Assembly (NCBI GenBank): GCA_012221805.1
Contig: CP015195.1
Location: forward strand, 496,001-560,000
Direction of reading: 5' to 3'
DNA length: 64,000 bases
Source of the DNA: Pasteurellaceae bacterium RH1A
Lineage (GTDB): Bacteria; Pseudomonadota; Gammaproteobacteria; Enterobacterales; Pasteurellaceae
The first letter of the stretch is position 1. Each line of letters begins with the position of its first letter. The notes below the pieces were generated by a model. That model was not told the origin of the DNA, made no database searches, and was given only the letters and a program-made list of their open reading frames with translations. Below, piece by piece: positions 25,753 through 35,667 of this stretch. A program made the translations under genes and the position numbers.

Positions 25753-26220
25753 TTAGCCTAACGATGCCCAATAAACATACTGCAAACCCTTTATCCCCAT
25801 ATAAGTCCGCTCAAGTTTGGTATAGCCTGCGGCTTCATAAACTGCTTGGGCATGGGTGTTTTTGTGATTGACCCCAAACACGATACTCTTTGCCATCGGC
25901 AAATGTTGGCGGCAAAAATTGGCCAAGGAGGCATGTGCCATCACAGCCTTAGCATAACCACGGCCCTGATAAGCGGGGTTGATGGAAAGGGAGCGGAGCA
26001 ATACGGCATTGGGATCATCCGTGTAGTCAAATTTATCCTGCCCTTGGTCTAAGATAAAGAAACCAATCGCCTGTTCCCCCGCTAAAATCACTACCCTCAT
26101 GGCCCCTGATTGGTCGTCAAACCAGTGCTTGGGCAGGGTGGTGAATTGGGCTTGTTCTTCATCTAAATCGTAGTTTAAATCAGCCTGATATTGGGCCTCA
26201 TAGAGTCTTAATGTCAGCAT
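25753..26220 (-). CDS. GNAT-family N-acetyltransferase
   Basis: A 155-residue acetyltransferase. The acetyl-CoA motif is seen as [21 protein letters not shown], with the later motif [16 protein letters not shown]. The substrate is unknown; nothing in the flanks (MFS transporter and trpS, the latter divergent) points to one. The ATG at 26220 has an AAGGAG upstream. Downstream lies a reversed uptake signal variant (GGCCGCTTGT) with its TTTGCAAA tail, which may help form the transcript end. Confidence 0.82.
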   Translation of the reverse strand: MLTLRLYEAQYQADLNYDLDEEQAQFTTLPKHWFDDQSGAMRVVILAGEQAIGFFILDQGQDKFDYTDDPNAVLLRSLSINPAYQGRGYAKAVMAHASLANFCRQHLPMAKSIVFGVNHKNTHAQAVYEAAGYTKLERTYMGIKGLQYVYWASLG

Positions 26221-26317
26221 AGGGTCTCCTTTTTTGGTCTATTTTCTCATATTTTCCCAACAAAAACGCCAACCTTGTTGTAAAATAGGCCCACGTCTTA
26301 TTTTCAAAGGAATTATT

Positions 26318-27346
26318 ATGAGCAAACCGATTGTATTTAGTGGCGTGCAGCCATCGGGCGAATTGACCTTGGGCAACTACCTGGGTGCCCTGCGCCAGTG
26401 GGCCAAGATGCAGGACGATTACGACTGCCTTTACTGCATTGTCGATCTCCACGCCATCACCGTGCGTCAAGACCCTGAAGCCCTGCGTAAGGCCAGCCTA
26501 GATGTGCTGGCCCTCTACTTGGCCTGCGGGATTGACCCCAACAAAAGCACCATCTTCATCCAATCCCATGTACCTGAACACACTCAACTGGCCTGGGTGC
26601 TCAACTGCTACACCTACTTCGGCGAAATGGGCCGCATGACCCAGTTTAAGGATAAGTCTGCCCGTTATGAAGAAAACGTAAACGTGGGCCTTTTCACCTA
26701 CCCAGTCTTGATGGCGGCCGATATTCTGCTCTACCAGGCCAACCAAGTGCCAGTGGGCGATGACCAAAAACAGCACCTTGAAATCACCCGTGATATTGCC
26801 AACCGCTTCAACGCCCTCTACGGCCAAAAAGATGCGGATGGCAATGTGGTCTCACCGATTTTCGCTGTACCTGAAGTCTTTATCGCCAAGACTGGCGCAA
26901 GGGTGATGTCCCTGCTTGAGCCAACCAAGAAGATGTCCAAGTCGGACGACAACCGCAATAATGTGATTGGCCTCTTAGAAGATCCAAAATCGGTGGCCAA
27001 GAAGATCAAGCGGGCCATGACAGACGGCGATGAACCGCCTGTGGTCAAATACGATGTGCAAAACAAGGCCGGCGTGTCCAACCTCTTGGATATTCTAGCC
27101 AGCGTAACAGGCAAGTCCATTGCCGAGCTTGAAGCTGAATTTGAGGGCAAGATGTACGGCCACCTTAAAACTGCCGTGGCCGATGAGGTGTCTGCCCTTC
27201 TTACCCAACTCCAAGAACGTTATCACCACTACCGCAACAACGAAGCCCTGCTTGAACAGATCTTCCGTGACGGGGCGGCCAAGGCTCGTGCCAAGGCTCA
27301 AGAAACCCTAAAAGCGGTTTATCAAGCGGTGGGTTTTGTGGCATAA
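26318..27346 (+). CDS. trpS: Tryptophanyl-tRNA synthetase
   Basis: A 342-residue class I synthetase that charges tRNA-Trp. The HIGH-like motif is in [13 protein letters not shown], and the KMSKS motif in [10 protein letters not shown]. The start ATG at 26318 has AAAGGAATT upstream and gives the standard [14 protein letters not shown]; an in-frame ATG 84 bp earlier is not used. Length agrees with E. coli TrpS (334). It is divergent from the GNAT gene and ends at a strong shared terminator facing glyA. Confidence 0.96.
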   Translation: MSKPIVFSGVQPSGELTLGNYLGALRQWAKMQDDYDCLYCIVDLHAITVRQDPEALRKASLDVLALYLACGIDPNKSTIFIQSHVPEHTQLAWVLNCYTYFGEMGRMTQFKDKSARYEENVNVGLFTYPVLMAADILLYQANQVPVGDDQKQHLEITRDIANRFNALYGQKDADGNVVSPIFAVPEVFIAKTGARVMSLLEPTKKMSKSDDNRNNVIGLLEDPKSVAKKIKRAMTDGDEPPVVKYDVQNKAGVSNLLDILASVTGKSIAELEAEFEGKMYGHLKTAVADEVSALLTQLQERYHHYRNNEALLEQIFRDGAAKARAKAQETLKAVYQAVGFVA

Positions 27347-27367
27347 GTTGCAAAAGTCGAAAAAGAA

Positions 27368-27400
27368 AAAGGCCTTGAGTTTTCTCAAGGCCTTTGTTTT
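27368..27400. terminator. Bidirectional terminator between trpS and glyA
   Basis: The stem AAAGGCCTTGAG / CTCAAGGCCTTT is flanked by A-rich and T-rich runs on both sides. Confidence 0.85.
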
Positions 27401-27417
27401 TAGCTTGGTTCCAAGAC

Positions 27418-28680
27418 TTATGGATAAACTGGCAAGCGAGCGCAGATGTCTAAGACCTTGGCCTTGGTGGCGGCGATCACTTCTTCGTGGTTGTCCTTGT
27501 TGATGCTGTCTAACACATCACACATCCAGCCTGCAAGCTGCTCCACTTCTGCTTCCTTAAAGCCACGGCGGGTGACGGATGGGGTGCCAACACGGATGCC
27601 TGACGTAATGAACGGTTTTTGTGGGTCGTTTGGCACGGCATTTTTGTTTACGGTGATATTGGCACGGCCTAGGGCAGCATCAGCAGCCTTACCCGTTAAA
27701 CCGTGGCTGACCAAGTCCACCAAGAAGAGGTGGTTTTCAGTGCCTTTAGACACCACATTGTAGCCACGCTCGTTAAAGACCTTAACCATGGCCTTGGCGT
27801 TTTTGACCACTTGTTGTTGATAAACCTTGTACTCTGGCTCGAGGGCTTCTTTAAAGCAAACGGCTTTGGCAGCAATCACATGCACCAATGGGCCGCCTTG
27901 GCCGGCTGGGAAAACGGCACTTTGGAGTTTTTTGTAGAGTTCTTCGTCTTTGGCATTAGACAAGATCAAACCACCACGTGGGCCTGCAAGGGTTTTGTGG
28001 GTAGTTGTGGTCACGATGTGGGCGTGTGGCACTGGGCTTGGGTAAACGCCTGCGGCAATCAAGCCTGCAACGTGGGCCATATCAACGAAGAGATAAGCAC
28101 CGACTTCGTCTGCGATTTCACGCATTTTGGCCCAATCCACCACTTGTGAATAGGCCGAGAAGCCTGCCACGATCATTTTTGGCTTGCACTCAAGGGCTTT
28201 TTGACGCACGTCTTCATAGTCAATAAAGCCTTCAGCCGTGATACCGTATTGCACCGCATTATAGATCTTGCCTGAGAAGCTGACCGATGCTCCGTGGGTT
28301 AAGTGGCCGCCGTGGGCCAGGCTCATGCCTAAAATGGTATCGTGTGGTTGAAGTAGGGCCATATACACGGCTGCATTAGCTTGAGAGCCTGAGTGCGGCT
28401 GCACATTGGCGTAGTCGGCACCGAATAATTCTTTGGCACGGTCGATGGCTAATTGCTCAACGATGTCGGCATATTCACAACCACCATAGTAACGCTTGCC
28501 TGGGTAGCCTTCGGCATATTTATTGGTGAGTTGAGAGCCCTGGGCTTCCATCACACGTGGGCTGGCATAGTTTTCAGAGGCGATAAGCTCAATATGCTCT
28601 TCTTGGCGACGGTTTTCGTCTTGAATGGCCTGCCACAAAACAGGATCGAAATCTTTGATGTTCATGTCACGTCTTAACAT
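27418..28680 (-). CDS. glyA: Serine hydroxymethyltransferase
   Basis: A 420-residue PLP enzyme that converts serine and tetrahydrofolate to glycine and methylene-THF, the main source of one-carbon units. The PLP lysine lies in [14 protein letters not shown], with [18 protein letters not shown] and [15 protein letters not shown] as family blocks. The start at 28680 is fixed by AAGGAG upstream and the [20 protein letters not shown] terminus; an in-frame ATG 102 bp earlier is unlikely. A PurR-like operator lies 15-30 bp upstream. Confidence 0.96.
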   Translation of the reverse strand: MLRRDMNIKDFDPVLWQAIQDENRRQEEHIELIASENYASPRVMEAQGSQLTNKYAEGYPGKRYYGGCEYADIVEQLAIDRAKELFGADYANVQPHSGSQANAAVYMALLQPHDTILGMSLAHGGHLTHGASVSFSGKIYNAVQYGITAEGFIDYEDVRQKALECKPKMIVAGFSAYSQVVDWAKMREIADEVGAYLFVDMAHVAGLIAAGVYPSPVPHAHIVTTTTHKTLAGPRGGLILSNAKDEELYKKLQSAVFPAGQGGPLVHVIAAKAVCFKEALEPEYKVYQQQVVKNAKAMVKVFNERGYNVVSKGTENHLFLVDLVSHGLTGKAADAALGRANITVNKNAVPNDPQKPFITSGIRVGTPSVTRRGFKEAEVEQLAGWMCDVLDSINKDNHEEVIAATKAKVLDICARLPVYP

Positions 28681-28694
28681 GGAAACTCCTTCAT

Positions 28695-28710
28695 AAGTAA
28701 TCGTTTGCGT
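28695..28710 (-). promoter_or_regulatory. PurR-like operator upstream of glyA
   Basis: AAGTAATCGTTTGCGT matches the PurR consensus ACGCAAACGTTTGCGT at 13 of 16 positions, with a perfect right half. In E. coli glyA is repressed by PurR. Confidence 0.5.
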
Positions 28711-28831
28711 AAAAGAAAAACCCCTGCATTTTACGCATTTTTCGGCCCGATAGATAGCCCTTTTTTCAGAAAAACGGTGCATAAAGATTCATCTTTAAAT
28801 GAAAATTTTTAATATAAATAGCATCAGCCCC

Positions 28832-28840
28832 ACAAGCGGT
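28832..28840 (+). repeat. DNA uptake signal core
   Basis: Exact ACAAGCGGT followed by a T/A-rich stretch and TTTACAAAAAATTTTG. It lies in the 285-bp space between glyA and ydcH, which otherwise shows only the divergent promoter region. Confidence 0.8.
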
Positions 28841-28965
28841 AGAAATTGGAAACAAATTTACAAAAAATTTTGTGAGCGACTTCAAACTTTTGGCAAGAAG
28901 TTCAGGCAGAAAAACCTGAACGTGGTAGGATGGGTCAATCATTCATTAGCAGTAAGGAGTAAGGT

Positions 28966-29181
28966 ATGTTCCCAGAATTTCGTGATTTAATTACTGAACT
29001 AAAAACCGAAGATGCGCATTTTGCCCGTTTGTTTGATAAACACAACGAGCTTGATCAACGCATTAAAAATATGGAAGCCAACCTGGAGCTTGCCACTCCA
29101 ACCGAGGTTGAGGTCTTAAAGAAAGAAAAATTACACTTGAAAGATGAGCTTTATACCATCTTGAAGAAAAAGGCAGGTTAG
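28966..29181 (+). CDS. ydcH: YdcH family (DUF465) small protein
   Basis: A 71-residue, highly charged helical protein. It begins MFPEFRDLITELKTEDAHFARLFDKHNELD and has the later LKKEKLHLKDELYTILKK, which is the DUF465/YdcH pattern of two antiparallel helices. The biochemical role is not known. The ATG has AGTAAGGAGTAAGGT upstream. It ends at a strong terminator. Confidence 0.88.
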   Translation: MFPEFRDLITELKTEDAHFARLFDKHNELDQRIKNMEANLELATPTEVEVLKKEKLHLKDELYTILKKKAG

Positions 29182-29187
29182 ATATTC

Positions 29188-29218
29188 AAAATCCCAGCAC
29201 AGGCTGGGATTTTTTGTT
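29188..29218 (+). terminator. Intrinsic terminator after ydcH
   Basis: AATCCCAGC-ACAG-GCTGGGATT followed by TTTTGTTTC. It overlaps the region just past the mioC stop on the other strand. Confidence 0.85.
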
Positions 29219-29219
29219 T

Positions 29220-29660
29220 CTACAAGTTGGCCAGAAAATTCGGCAGCCATTCTTCAGCTGTCGCATCGTTGTCGAAATTATTGACTACATCAATGCGGCA
29301 GGATGGGCAAACCAAGGTCGCCCCCTTGGCTTGGAGGGTTTGTTCGATGATATTGACCGCATTGCAGAAGGTGTCGTAGTCCGAACTGCCCAGGCCCACC
29401 ACGCCAAATTTGAGGGCAGAGAAGTCTAGCTCGCCTTGTTCAATTTGAGCAAAGAGGGGCTGGATATTATCAGGCAGCTCGCCCGCGCCATGGGTGGAGC
29501 TAACCACAATCAACGGAGTTTGCGGGTCAATGTCCGCCAGGCTGGCATTGTTGTGGAGTTCGGTTTCAAAGCCCTGTTGGCCTAAGACTTCAACCAGGTG
29601 ATCGGCCACATATTCGGCACCGCCCAGGGTGGAGCCAGTGATAAGGCAAATTTTGTTCAT
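29220..29660 (-). CDS. mioC: Flavodoxin-like protein MioC
   Basis: A 146-residue FMN-binding protein of the short flavodoxin type. The phosphate loop is TGSTLGGAEYVAD, followed by VVSSTHGAGELPDNI and the isoalloxazine region VVGLGSSDYDTFCNA, as in E. coli MioC (147). MioC is implicated in biotin synthase activity. In E. coli it lies beside oriC; here it follows ruvB by 30 bp on the same strand. Confidence 0.92.
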   Translation of the reverse strand: MNKICLITGSTLGGAEYVADHLVEVLGQQGFETELHNNASLADIDPQTPLIVVSSTHGAGELPDNIQPLFAQIEQGELDFSALKFGVVGLGSSDYDTFCNAVNIIEQTLQAKGATLVCPSCRIDVVNNFDNDATAEEWLPNFLANL

Positions 29661-29690
29661 ATATTTTCCTTTTGCAAATTTTCAGGCATT

Positions 29691-30695
29691 TTAATCCGCT
29701 TGTACCAGGCCAAAATGCCCATAGGTTCGGCTGGTGGCAATTCGGCCCCGAGGGGTGCGTTGTAGGAAGCCTTGTTGGATAAGATAAGGCTCCAACACAT
29801 CTTCAATGGTATCCCGTTCTTCCCCAATGGCAGCGGCCAGATTGTCTAGGCCGACCGGGCCGCCGTCAAAGCGTTCAATCACGGCCAAGAGCAGTTTTCT
29901 GTCCATAAAGTCAAAACCTTCGTGATCAACATCTAGCATGGTCAGGGCAGCTTGGGCGATGGCGGAGGAAATCACGCCGTTATTACGCACATCGGCATAG
30001 TCCCGCACCCGGCGCAGGAGGCGGTTGGCAATGCGGGGCGTGCCACGGGAGCGGCGGGCGATTTCATTGGCCCCTTCTGGCGAAAGTTCTAGCCCCAAGC
30101 AGGCGGCACTGCGGCTGACGATGGAGGTCAGGTCGGCCACCGAATAAAATTCCAGGCGTTGGACAATACCGAACCGATCTCGCAGTGGCGAGGTCAGGGA
30201 TCCTACACGGGTGGTGGCCCCGATCAGGGTAAAGGGTGGCAGATCCAGCTTGATGGAGCGGGCCGCTGGGCCTTCACCGATCATAATATCCAGCTGGTAG
30301 TCTTCCATGGCGGGGTAAAGCACTTCTTCAATGGCCGGTGAGAGGCGGTGGATCTCATCAATAAAGAGCACATCGTAAGGTTCAAGATTGGTCAGCATGG
30401 CCGCCAGGTCGCCCGCTTTCTCTAGCACAGGGCCGGAGGTGGTGCGGATATTGACCCCCATTTCATTGGCCACGATATTGGCCAAGGTAGTTTTGCCCAG
30501 GCCTGGCGGGCCGAAGATGAGGAGATGATCCAGAGCGTCCTGACGCTTGCGGGCAGCCTCGATAAAGATAGCCATTTGCTCCCGCACGGAGGGCTGGCCC
30601 ACATAGTCGGCCAGCATTTTGGGGCGGATGGCTCGGTCGATGGCTTCATCTTCCCGCTTAGCTGTGCCACTGATAATTCTGTCTGCTTCGATCAC
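29691..30695 (-). CDS. ruvB: Holliday junction branch migration helicase RuvB
   Basis: A 334-residue AAA+ motor that drives branch migration with RuvA. Walker A is [13 protein letters not shown], Walker [12 protein letters not shown], the sensor [19 protein letters not shown] and the winged-helix C-terminus ending [13 protein letters not shown]. Length matches E. coli RuvB (336). ruvA and ruvC, normally upstream, are absent; instead it lies 8 bp after the dolP stop, apparently in the dolP transcript. Confidence 0.97.
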   Translation of the reverse strand: MIEADRIISGTAKREDEAIDRAIRPKMLADYVGQPSVREQMAIFIEAARKRQDALDHLLIFGPPGLGKTTLANIVANEMGVNIRTTSGPVLEKAGDLAAMLTNLEPYDVLFIDEIHRLSPAIEEVLYPAMEDYQLDIMIGEGPAARSIKLDLPPFTLIGATTRVGSLTSPLRDRFGIVQRLEFYSVADLTSIVSRSAACLGLELSPEGANEIARRSRGTPRIANRLLRRVRDYADVRNNGVISSAIAQAALTMLDVDHEGFDFMDRKLLLAVIERFDGGPVGLDNLAAAIGEERDTIEDVLEPYLIQQGFLQRTPRGRIATSRTYGHFGLVQAD

Positions 30696-30703
30696 GCTAA
30701 ACC

Positions 30704-31273
30704 CTATTGAATATAGGAGAAGGCCGTGATAACACGGGTTACGCCGCTAATGTTACGCACATTGTTGGAGGCAGCTTCCGCAGCCGTGCGGGTGACATTG
30801 CCCATGAGGAAGACCTCGCCATTCTCGGTGATCACCTTAACATCAGTGGTTTTGACTTCACTGCTGATAAGCAGCTTGGACTTGGCTTGAGTAGTTATCC
30901 AACTGTCCTTGCTGATTTGGGCAAAGCCAATGGGCTGGCCAATACGAATTTCGTTATAGACATTATTGACCCCTTCCACGCCTGCGGCGATATTGCGCGC
31001 ACTTTCTTTGGCTCCCTCGCTTGGCACCTGGCCAATCAAGAGCACATTGCCATTATAAGCCACTACATTGATACGGCCAGACTGGCTGAGTTCCGCATCC
31101 TTACCCAGGTTGAAGGAAACCTTTTCTTCCAGGGTTTCATCATCAATCTGACGGCCAGCCGAACGTGGGTCGGTCGCAACCTTGGTGGCCACGGCGGCAG
31201 TGGTCACAACGGCCGTAGTAATACAGCCCTGGAGGGCAACTAGGCTAAGCACTAGGATCATTTTCTTTAACAT
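30704..31273 (-). CDS. dolP: Division/outer-membrane-stress lipoprotein DolP (dual BON)
   Basis: A 189-residue outer-membrane lipoprotein. The signal [17 protein letters not shown] sets the lipidated Cys at 17. Two BON domains follow: one around [33 protein letters not shown] and one around [34 protein letters not shown]. DolP (YraP) binds anionic phospholipids at division sites and supports outer-membrane integrity. It follows diaA on the same strand, the conserved rsmI/lpoA-yraN-diaA-dolP order. Confidence 0.93.
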   Translation of the reverse strand: MLKKMILVLSLVALQGCITTAVVTTAAVATKVATDPRSAGRQIDDETLEEKVSFNLGKDAELSQSGRINVVAYNGNVLLIGQVPSEGAKESARNIAAGVEGVNNVYNEIRIGQPIGFAQISKDSWITTQAKSKLLISSEVKTTDVKVITENGEVFLMGNVTRTAAEAASNNVRNISGVTRVITAFSYIQ

Positions 31274-31306
31274 GGTTTCTTCCTCTTGGTGGTAAGTAAG
31301 CCGAAA

Positions 31307-31897
31307 TTATTGGGAGAATAGCAGATGATCGACCAATTCGCATAGTAAATTTAAGCTAAATTGGTGGCCTTCGATGATCCGCATCTCACTACTAGAGGGA
31401 ATGGCAATTTCAATATCGCCCTCCCGAAGCAGGCCTGAGGTGTGATCATTATGGCTACTGGTAAAGGCAAGCACGCCCAATTCTTCATCCACGGCGGCAT
31501 GTAGGGTGCTGAGTACGGCCTCTTCATTGCCGAAGGGGGAAAAAACCACCAGCAGATCGCCAGTTTTGGCCACAGCCTGGAGCTGTTTTTTATAGATGGC
31601 ATGCAGCTCATCAGAGAGGCCGTCTTGTACTACACTGGTGGCCAAGACCCCATCAAAGTTGAGCAAGATAGCTGCAAAACTTGGGCGGGCCAGATCGTAT
31701 CGGTAGGCCAAGTGGCTGACCAAGAGCTGGGCATTGGCATAGGAACGGCCATGCCCACAAACCAGGATCTTATTGCCCCCCAAGAGGCAGGCCACCATTT
31801 TTTCGGCCGCCTGGCTTAGGGACTTGGGCAGCATTTCTGCGGAGGCAATTTGAATTTGAATGCTCTCGGCAAAGCGGTTTTGGATTTTTTCTAACAT
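31307..31897 (-). CDS. diaA: DnaA initiator-associating protein DiaA
   Basis: A 196-residue SIS-domain protein, similar to GmhA, that binds DnaA and promotes orderly initiation. It begins MLEKIQNRFAESIQIQIASAEMLPKSL and carries the SIS block GGNKILVCGHGRSYANAQ and VFSPFGNEEAVLSTLHAA. Gene order with yraN and dolP supports the name over GmhA. The bases just ahead of the ATG form an uptake signal (ACCGCTTGT) and no Shine-Dalgarno sequence is visible, so its translation may be weak. Confidence 0.88.
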   Translation of the reverse strand: MLEKIQNRFAESIQIQIASAEMLPKSLSQAAEKMVACLLGGNKILVCGHGRSYANAQLLVSHLAYRYDLARPSFAAILLNFDGVLATSVVQDGLSDELHAIYKKQLQAVAKTGDLLVVFSPFGNEEAVLSTLHAAVDEELGVLAFTSSHNDHTSGLLREGDIEIAIPSSSEMRIIEGHQFSLNLLCELVDHLLFSQ

Positions 31898-31906
31898 ACA
31901 AGCGGT
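31898..31906 (+). repeat. DNA uptake signal abutting the diaA start codon
   Basis: Exact ACAAGCGGT followed by TGAATTTTTGGGGAAATTTGC. It occupies the position where the diaA ribosome-binding site would be expected. Confidence 0.8.
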
Positions 31907-31960
31907 TGAATTTTTGGGGAAATTTGCAAATTTAGCTAAGGGCTGTTGATAATTGGCAAC

Positions 31961-32036
31961 GATAGCGCCAGCCTCCAGGCTGGTGCTTGATATAAAGGCC
32001 TTGATAAAGGCACCAGCCTGGAGGCTGGCGCCATCA
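31961..32036. repeat. REPIN-like double palindrome, copy 5
   Basis: The arms GCGCCAGCCTCCAGGCTGG and CCAGCCTGGAGGCTGGCGC are perfectly complementary. It lies between yraN and diaA inside the operon. Confidence 0.9.
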
Positions 32037-32067
32037 AAGTGCCATCAAGGCCATCAAAGTAACGTAA

Positions 32068-32412
32068 TTAGCCTAAAAAATTAGGAATCCAAACAGGCGG
32101 CTTATCACCATCAAAAGCCACCACATCAAAACGGCAATCGGCTGTATCCAGGCTTTGTTGCTGGCGGGCCAACCAGAGGTTAGCCGCCTTAAGCCACTTC
32201 TGCTGCTTGGCATAACTGATGCTTTCCACGGCCGAACCAAAGCGGGCCGACTTACGCTGGCGTACCTCAACAAAGACCCAGGTGCGGCCAGCCTGCATGA
32301 TGAGATCTAGCTCGCCACACTTAAAAGTTTGATTAGCAGCCACAAAACGCAGGCCTTGAGCTTCTAAAAACTGGCGAGCCTTGGCCTCAAAAACCGCCCC
32401 CTGACTACGCAT
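32068..32412 (-). CDS. yraN: YraN family endonuclease-like protein (UPF0102)
   Basis: A 114-residue protein with a restriction-endonuclease-like core: [35 protein letters not shown], then [20 protein letters not shown]. The E...D...EVR arrangement resembles the PD-(D/E)XK nuclease site, but the biochemical activity of the family is not established in enterics. Its ATG overlaps the lpoA stop (TAATG), so the two are coupled. Confidence 0.9.
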   Translation of the reverse strand: MRSQGAVFEAKARQFLEAQGLRFVAANQTFKCGELDLIMQAGRTWVFVEVRQRKSARFGSAVESISYAKQQKWLKAANLWLARQQQSLDTADCRFDVVAFDGDKPPVWIPNFLG

Positions 32413-34193
32413 TAAGGGGCAACCTGGACTGAACCACCACGATATTCCAACCAGGTCATGGTACGCTCAATATTGCAGTTGGTGCCTGCGGTCAGGATAC
32501 CCGTGAGGCCAGATACCTTATAGCCTGGAATTTGGCGGAACTCGTTAAAGTTGCGCGCCAAGGCCCAGGCGTCCGATCCCATGGCATAGAGACGCATCAT
32601 GGAATAGTCGCCCTGGGCATTGCTTTCAGCTTTTTGGTAGGTTTCTGAGTCCTTGTCAGCCAAGAGCGGGATTTCACTGAACTTGACCCCTTCCATGGTG
32701 GTGAAGAAGTCAATGCCGCTGTTTGGCGAGTGGCTGCGAGAGGAGGAGTAAATGGCTAATTGGCCTGCTAATTCTGAATTATCCAGGGTTTGTTTGGCTT
32801 CTAAGACCTGATTAGCATTGCCCAATAAATAGACCGCTGTTCCCTGTTTGGCTCCACCATTTTGCAGGTGAGTGACCACCTCAAAGGCTTCATTATAGAA
32901 GCGGACTTCGGCATCGTTATTGGTTAGCTGGCGCCAGCGGTTGGCAAAGGCTTCAGATGAACGCTGGCCAAAATCACCATTCGGGGCAATCACAATCACA
33001 TGGTTGCGGTTTTCTTGGAAAATCCGCTCTGCCCCGGCCTTGGCTTCGGCTTCAGGTGAAAGACCATAGTAGCAAACTTGGGCAATGGCTCGCACGTTCG
33101 GGGTGGAGTTAAGGGCTAAGATATTGATGTTATTGACCTCTGGGCTGGCCAACATTTCATCAATGCGTGGCTTAAAGAGTGGCCCAACAATGGCTTGTGC
33201 GCCTTGTTGCTTGGCCTGGGCAAGCAGGGATGGCACAGGGGCGGAGTCAGTATCAAAGAACTGAATGGCTGTGCTGTCATCGCCCTTGGCATCGTTAAAG
33301 CCTTGCTTGATGATGTCACTTAAGATCTTGCCATCGCCACTGAGGGGCAGGAGCAGGGCCATGGAATTCACATTGGTCTGCTGGAAGCTAGAGGCGTTTT
33401 GCAGTTCAGTTGGCAGTAAAATGGCTGCACTGTGGTTAGGGTATTGGCCCTTCCAGGTTTGGATGGCCTGAGGAATTTGAGCTGGGTTGGACAGGTGATT
33501 ATTGTAAGTGCTAATCAGAGCCAGCCAACCTGCCAAGGCTACTTCGCCTGCACGAGGTTGGGTACCGGCCAGCATACCACGGTTGGCATTACGCAAGAGG
33601 GCCCAAATTTGGTCGTTGTTTTCCTGGCGAGCACGGGTGTCAGTCAGGAAATTATCCATCATACTTCTGGCCCGCACGGCCTCAATCACATCTTTTTTGA
33701 GTTCAGCCAACTTGGCTTGGGTTTGGTAAAAACGGGCCTGTTGGGCCTGGCTAAGTTGAGCCAGATTAACCTGCTTGAGCAAGCCTTCTGCTCGGCTAAC
33801 CTGCTTTTTGGCCACGGCTAATTGGGCGGAAAGTAAATCATATTCGGTCTTTTGGATTAGGTTTTTCTGAAGTTCTGCTAGGTTTGGCGAGAGTTCCTCA
33901 AACATAAACTGGGCTTCTTGCAGCTTGTTTTCGTCTAAGAGCTTACGAATAGCTAAGAGACGGTAGCTTTGCTGATCTTCTAATTTGGTCGCCTGATTGG
34001 CCTTATTAACATAGAACTCAGAGGTAGCATAGGCCTCGTTTTTGAGGCTCTCAGTGATTTCATTTTTAAAGAAGCTGGAGGTGTCCACACAGGCAGATAA
34101 AAACAAGGCCAGGGCAGACGGGAGAAAAACGGTTTTCAACTTACGAGAAGTTTGTACTACAATAGACGGATTCTTTGACATATTTTTTAACAT
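32412..34193 (-). CDS. lpoA: Penicillin-binding protein activator LpoA
   Basis: A 593-residue outer-membrane lipoprotein that activates PBP1A for peptidoglycan synthesis. The signal runs to [12 protein letters not shown]. The N-terminal half is an alpha-helical TPR-like region; the C-terminal half is a periplasmic-binding-protein fold beginning [17 protein letters not shown], with [15 protein letters not shown] and [18 protein letters not shown]. It is the first gene of lpoA-yraN-diaA-dolP-ruvB-mioC and is divergent from rsmI. Confidence 0.94.
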   Translation of the reverse strand: MLKNMSKNPSIVVQTSRKLKTVFLPSALALFLSACVDTSSFFKNEITESLKNEAYATSEFYVNKANQATKLEDQQSYRLLAIRKLLDENKLQEAQFMFEELSPNLAELQKNLIQKTEYDLLSAQLAVAKKQVSRAEGLLKQVNLAQLSQAQQARFYQTQAKLAELKKDVIEAVRARSMMDNFLTDTRARQENNDQIWALLRNANRGMLAGTQPRAGEVALAGWLALISTYNNHLSNPAQIPQAIQTWKGQYPNHSAAILLPTELQNASSFQQTNVNSMALLLPLSGDGKILSDIIKQGFNDAKGDDSTAIQFFDTDSAPVPSLLAQAKQQGAQAIVGPLFKPRIDEMLASPEVNNINILALNSTPNVRAIAQVCYYGLSPEAEAKAGAERIFQENRNHVIVIAPNGDFGQRSSEAFANRWRQLTNNDAEVRFYNEAFEVVTHLQNGGAKQGTAVYLLGNANQVLEAKQTLDNSELAGQLAIYSSSRSHSPNSGIDFFTTMEGVKFSEIPLLADKDSETYQKAESNAQGDYSMMRLYAMGSDAWALARNFNEFRQIPGYKVSGLTGILTAGTNCNIERTMTWLEYRGGSVQVAP

Positions 34194-34254
34194 AGTCGCC
34201 TCAACAGAAGAATGAAAATTTAAGCGATCTTACTTAGCTCAAGAGTGAAAAGCA

Positions 34255-35118
34255 ATGATAAACGGACAAAATGCAACCAAACAAGGCAAATTATACATCG
34301 TGGCCACCCCCATCGGTAACCTGGCTGACCTGAGCCAACGGGCCTTAGACACCCTGGCCCAAGTGGATTTAATCGCCGCCGAAGACACCCGCCACAGCGG
34401 CCTTTTACTTAGCCACTACGGCCTGAAAAAGCCCTTTTTTGCCCTGCACGATCACAATGAACAGCAGCGGGCAGCCCATTTGGTGGAAAAGTTAGCCGCT
34501 GGCCAAAATATTGCCTTGATTTCCGATGCCGGCACCCCGCTTATCAGCGACCCAGGCTTCCACCTAGTCCGCCACTGCCGCCAGGCCGGCCTCAAGGTGG
34601 TACCCATTCCTGGTGCCTGTGCGGCCATCACCGCCCTTTGTGCTTCGGGTATAGCTTCAGACCGCTTTTGCTTTGAAGGGTTCTTGCCAGCCAAAACAAA
34701 AGCCCGTTTGGACAAGTTAAACAACTTGGCCAACGAACCTCGCACCCTGATTTTTTACGAGTCCACCCACCGCATTTTAGACACCCTTGAGGATATGCAA
34801 ACCGCCCTAGGGGCAGATCGCTATGTGGTCATGGCCCGGGAGCTGACCAAAACCTGGGAAACCATTCACGGCGATGAATTGGGCAATTTAATTGACTGGC
34901 TCAAGGCCGATCACAACCGCATCAAGGGCGAGATTGTCTTAGTGGTGGAGGGCAAGCCTGAAACAGACGAGGAAGGTTTCAGCCCACAAGCGGTTAAATT
35001 ATTGCAACTTTTAACAAATGACCTGCCCCTGAAAAAAGCCGCCACCATTGTGGCCGAAACCTTTGGCTATAAGAAAAATGCTCTTTATCAGTATGGGCTT
35101 GAGCATTTAAGTGATTGA
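34255..35118 (+). CDS. rsmI: 16S rRNA (cytidine-1402-2'-O)-methyltransferase
   Basis: A 287-residue methyltransferase that modifies C1402 of 16S rRNA with SAM. Conserved blocks are [71 protein letters not shown] and [14 protein letters not shown]. It is divergent from lpoA, the usual arrangement. An exact uptake core lies within at 34986-34994. Confidence 0.96.
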   Translation: MINGQNATKQGKLYIVATPIGNLADLSQRALDTLAQVDLIAAEDTRHSGLLLSHYGLKKPFFALHDHNEQQRAAHLVEKLAAGQNIALISDAGTPLISDPGFHLVRHCRQAGLKVVPIPGACAAITALCASGIASDRFCFEGFLPAKTKARLDKLNNLANEPRTLIFYESTHRILDTLEDMQTALGADRYVVMARELTKTWETIHGDELGNLIDWLKADHNRIKGEIVLVVEGKPETDEEGFSPQAVKLLQLLTNDLPLKKAATIVAETFGYKKNALYQYGLEHLSD

Positions 35119-35126
35119 TTGCCTAG

Positions 35127-35160
35127 AAAAAAACCCACCAAGCGGTGGGTTTTCTTTTGT
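35127..35160. terminator. Bidirectional terminator between rsmI and rpsT
   Basis: AAAACCCACC-AAGC-GGTGGGTTTT, followed by CTTTTGTTTTTT. The loop and stem include CAAGCGGT, a one-base-short uptake signal core. Confidence 0.8.
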
Positions 35161-35169
35161 TTTTTACAA

Positions 35170-35436
35170 TTAGGCAGCTAATTTTTTGATTTGAGCTACT
35201 AATTTAGATTTGTGGTTTGCTGCTTTGTTTGCGTGGATCAAACCTTTAGACGCCATACGGTCTACCACTTTTTGCATTTCAACGAATGCAGTTTGGGCTG
35301 CTGCCTTATCACCTTTTGCTACAGCTGCGTAAACTTTTTTGATGTAAGTACGCATCATTGAGCGTTGGCTTGCGTTGTGTTGACGGCGTTTTTCAGATTG
35401 AACCGCGCGTTTTTTTGCTGACTTGATATTAGCCAA
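35170..35436 (-). CDS. rpsT: 30S ribosomal protein S20
   Basis: An 88-residue basic helical protein of the small subunit, starting [28 protein letters not shown] and ending [14 protein letters not shown]. The start codon is TTG at 35436, with AGGAG 7 bp upstream; another TTG two codons earlier is too close to it. E. coli rpsT also uses UUG and is autoregulated at translation, so the same may hold here. A leader hairpin lies 38 bp upstream. Confidence 0.96.
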   Translation of the reverse strand: MANIKSAKKRAVQSEKRRQHNASQRSMMRTYIKKVYAAVAKGDKAAAQTAFVEMQKVVDRMASKGLIHANKAANHKSKLVAQIKKLAA

Positions 35437-35473
35437 GGTCAAACTCCTAAAAAATTCTATGTGAAATAAAAAA

Positions 35474-35494
35474 ACATAAAAGAAACTTTTATGT
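35474..35494 (-). terminator. Leader hairpin with T-run upstream of rpsT
   Basis: On the minus strand ACATAAAAG-TTT-CTTTTATGT is followed by TTTTTTATTT. It looks like a weak intrinsic terminator within the rpsT leader and could act as an attenuator. Confidence 0.35.
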
Positions 35495-35667
35495 GCTATC
35501 GATAGTTAAGTTTTTTATTTTCAAAGAGACACGGGCTTGAAAATAACATCGTTTCACGCAAGAAAATTCTTGACGAAAAAGATAGGGGCAGATTTTAGCA
35601 GTTTTTTTCTGATTTTCCTACCATAAACTGCTAAAATTCCTGCTAATTTTTGCCATGAGGATTTGTT

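Noticed and set aside
30707..31243. A 178-codon frame antisense to dolP
   Set aside because: Mirror of the BON-domain gene, without any independent evidence.
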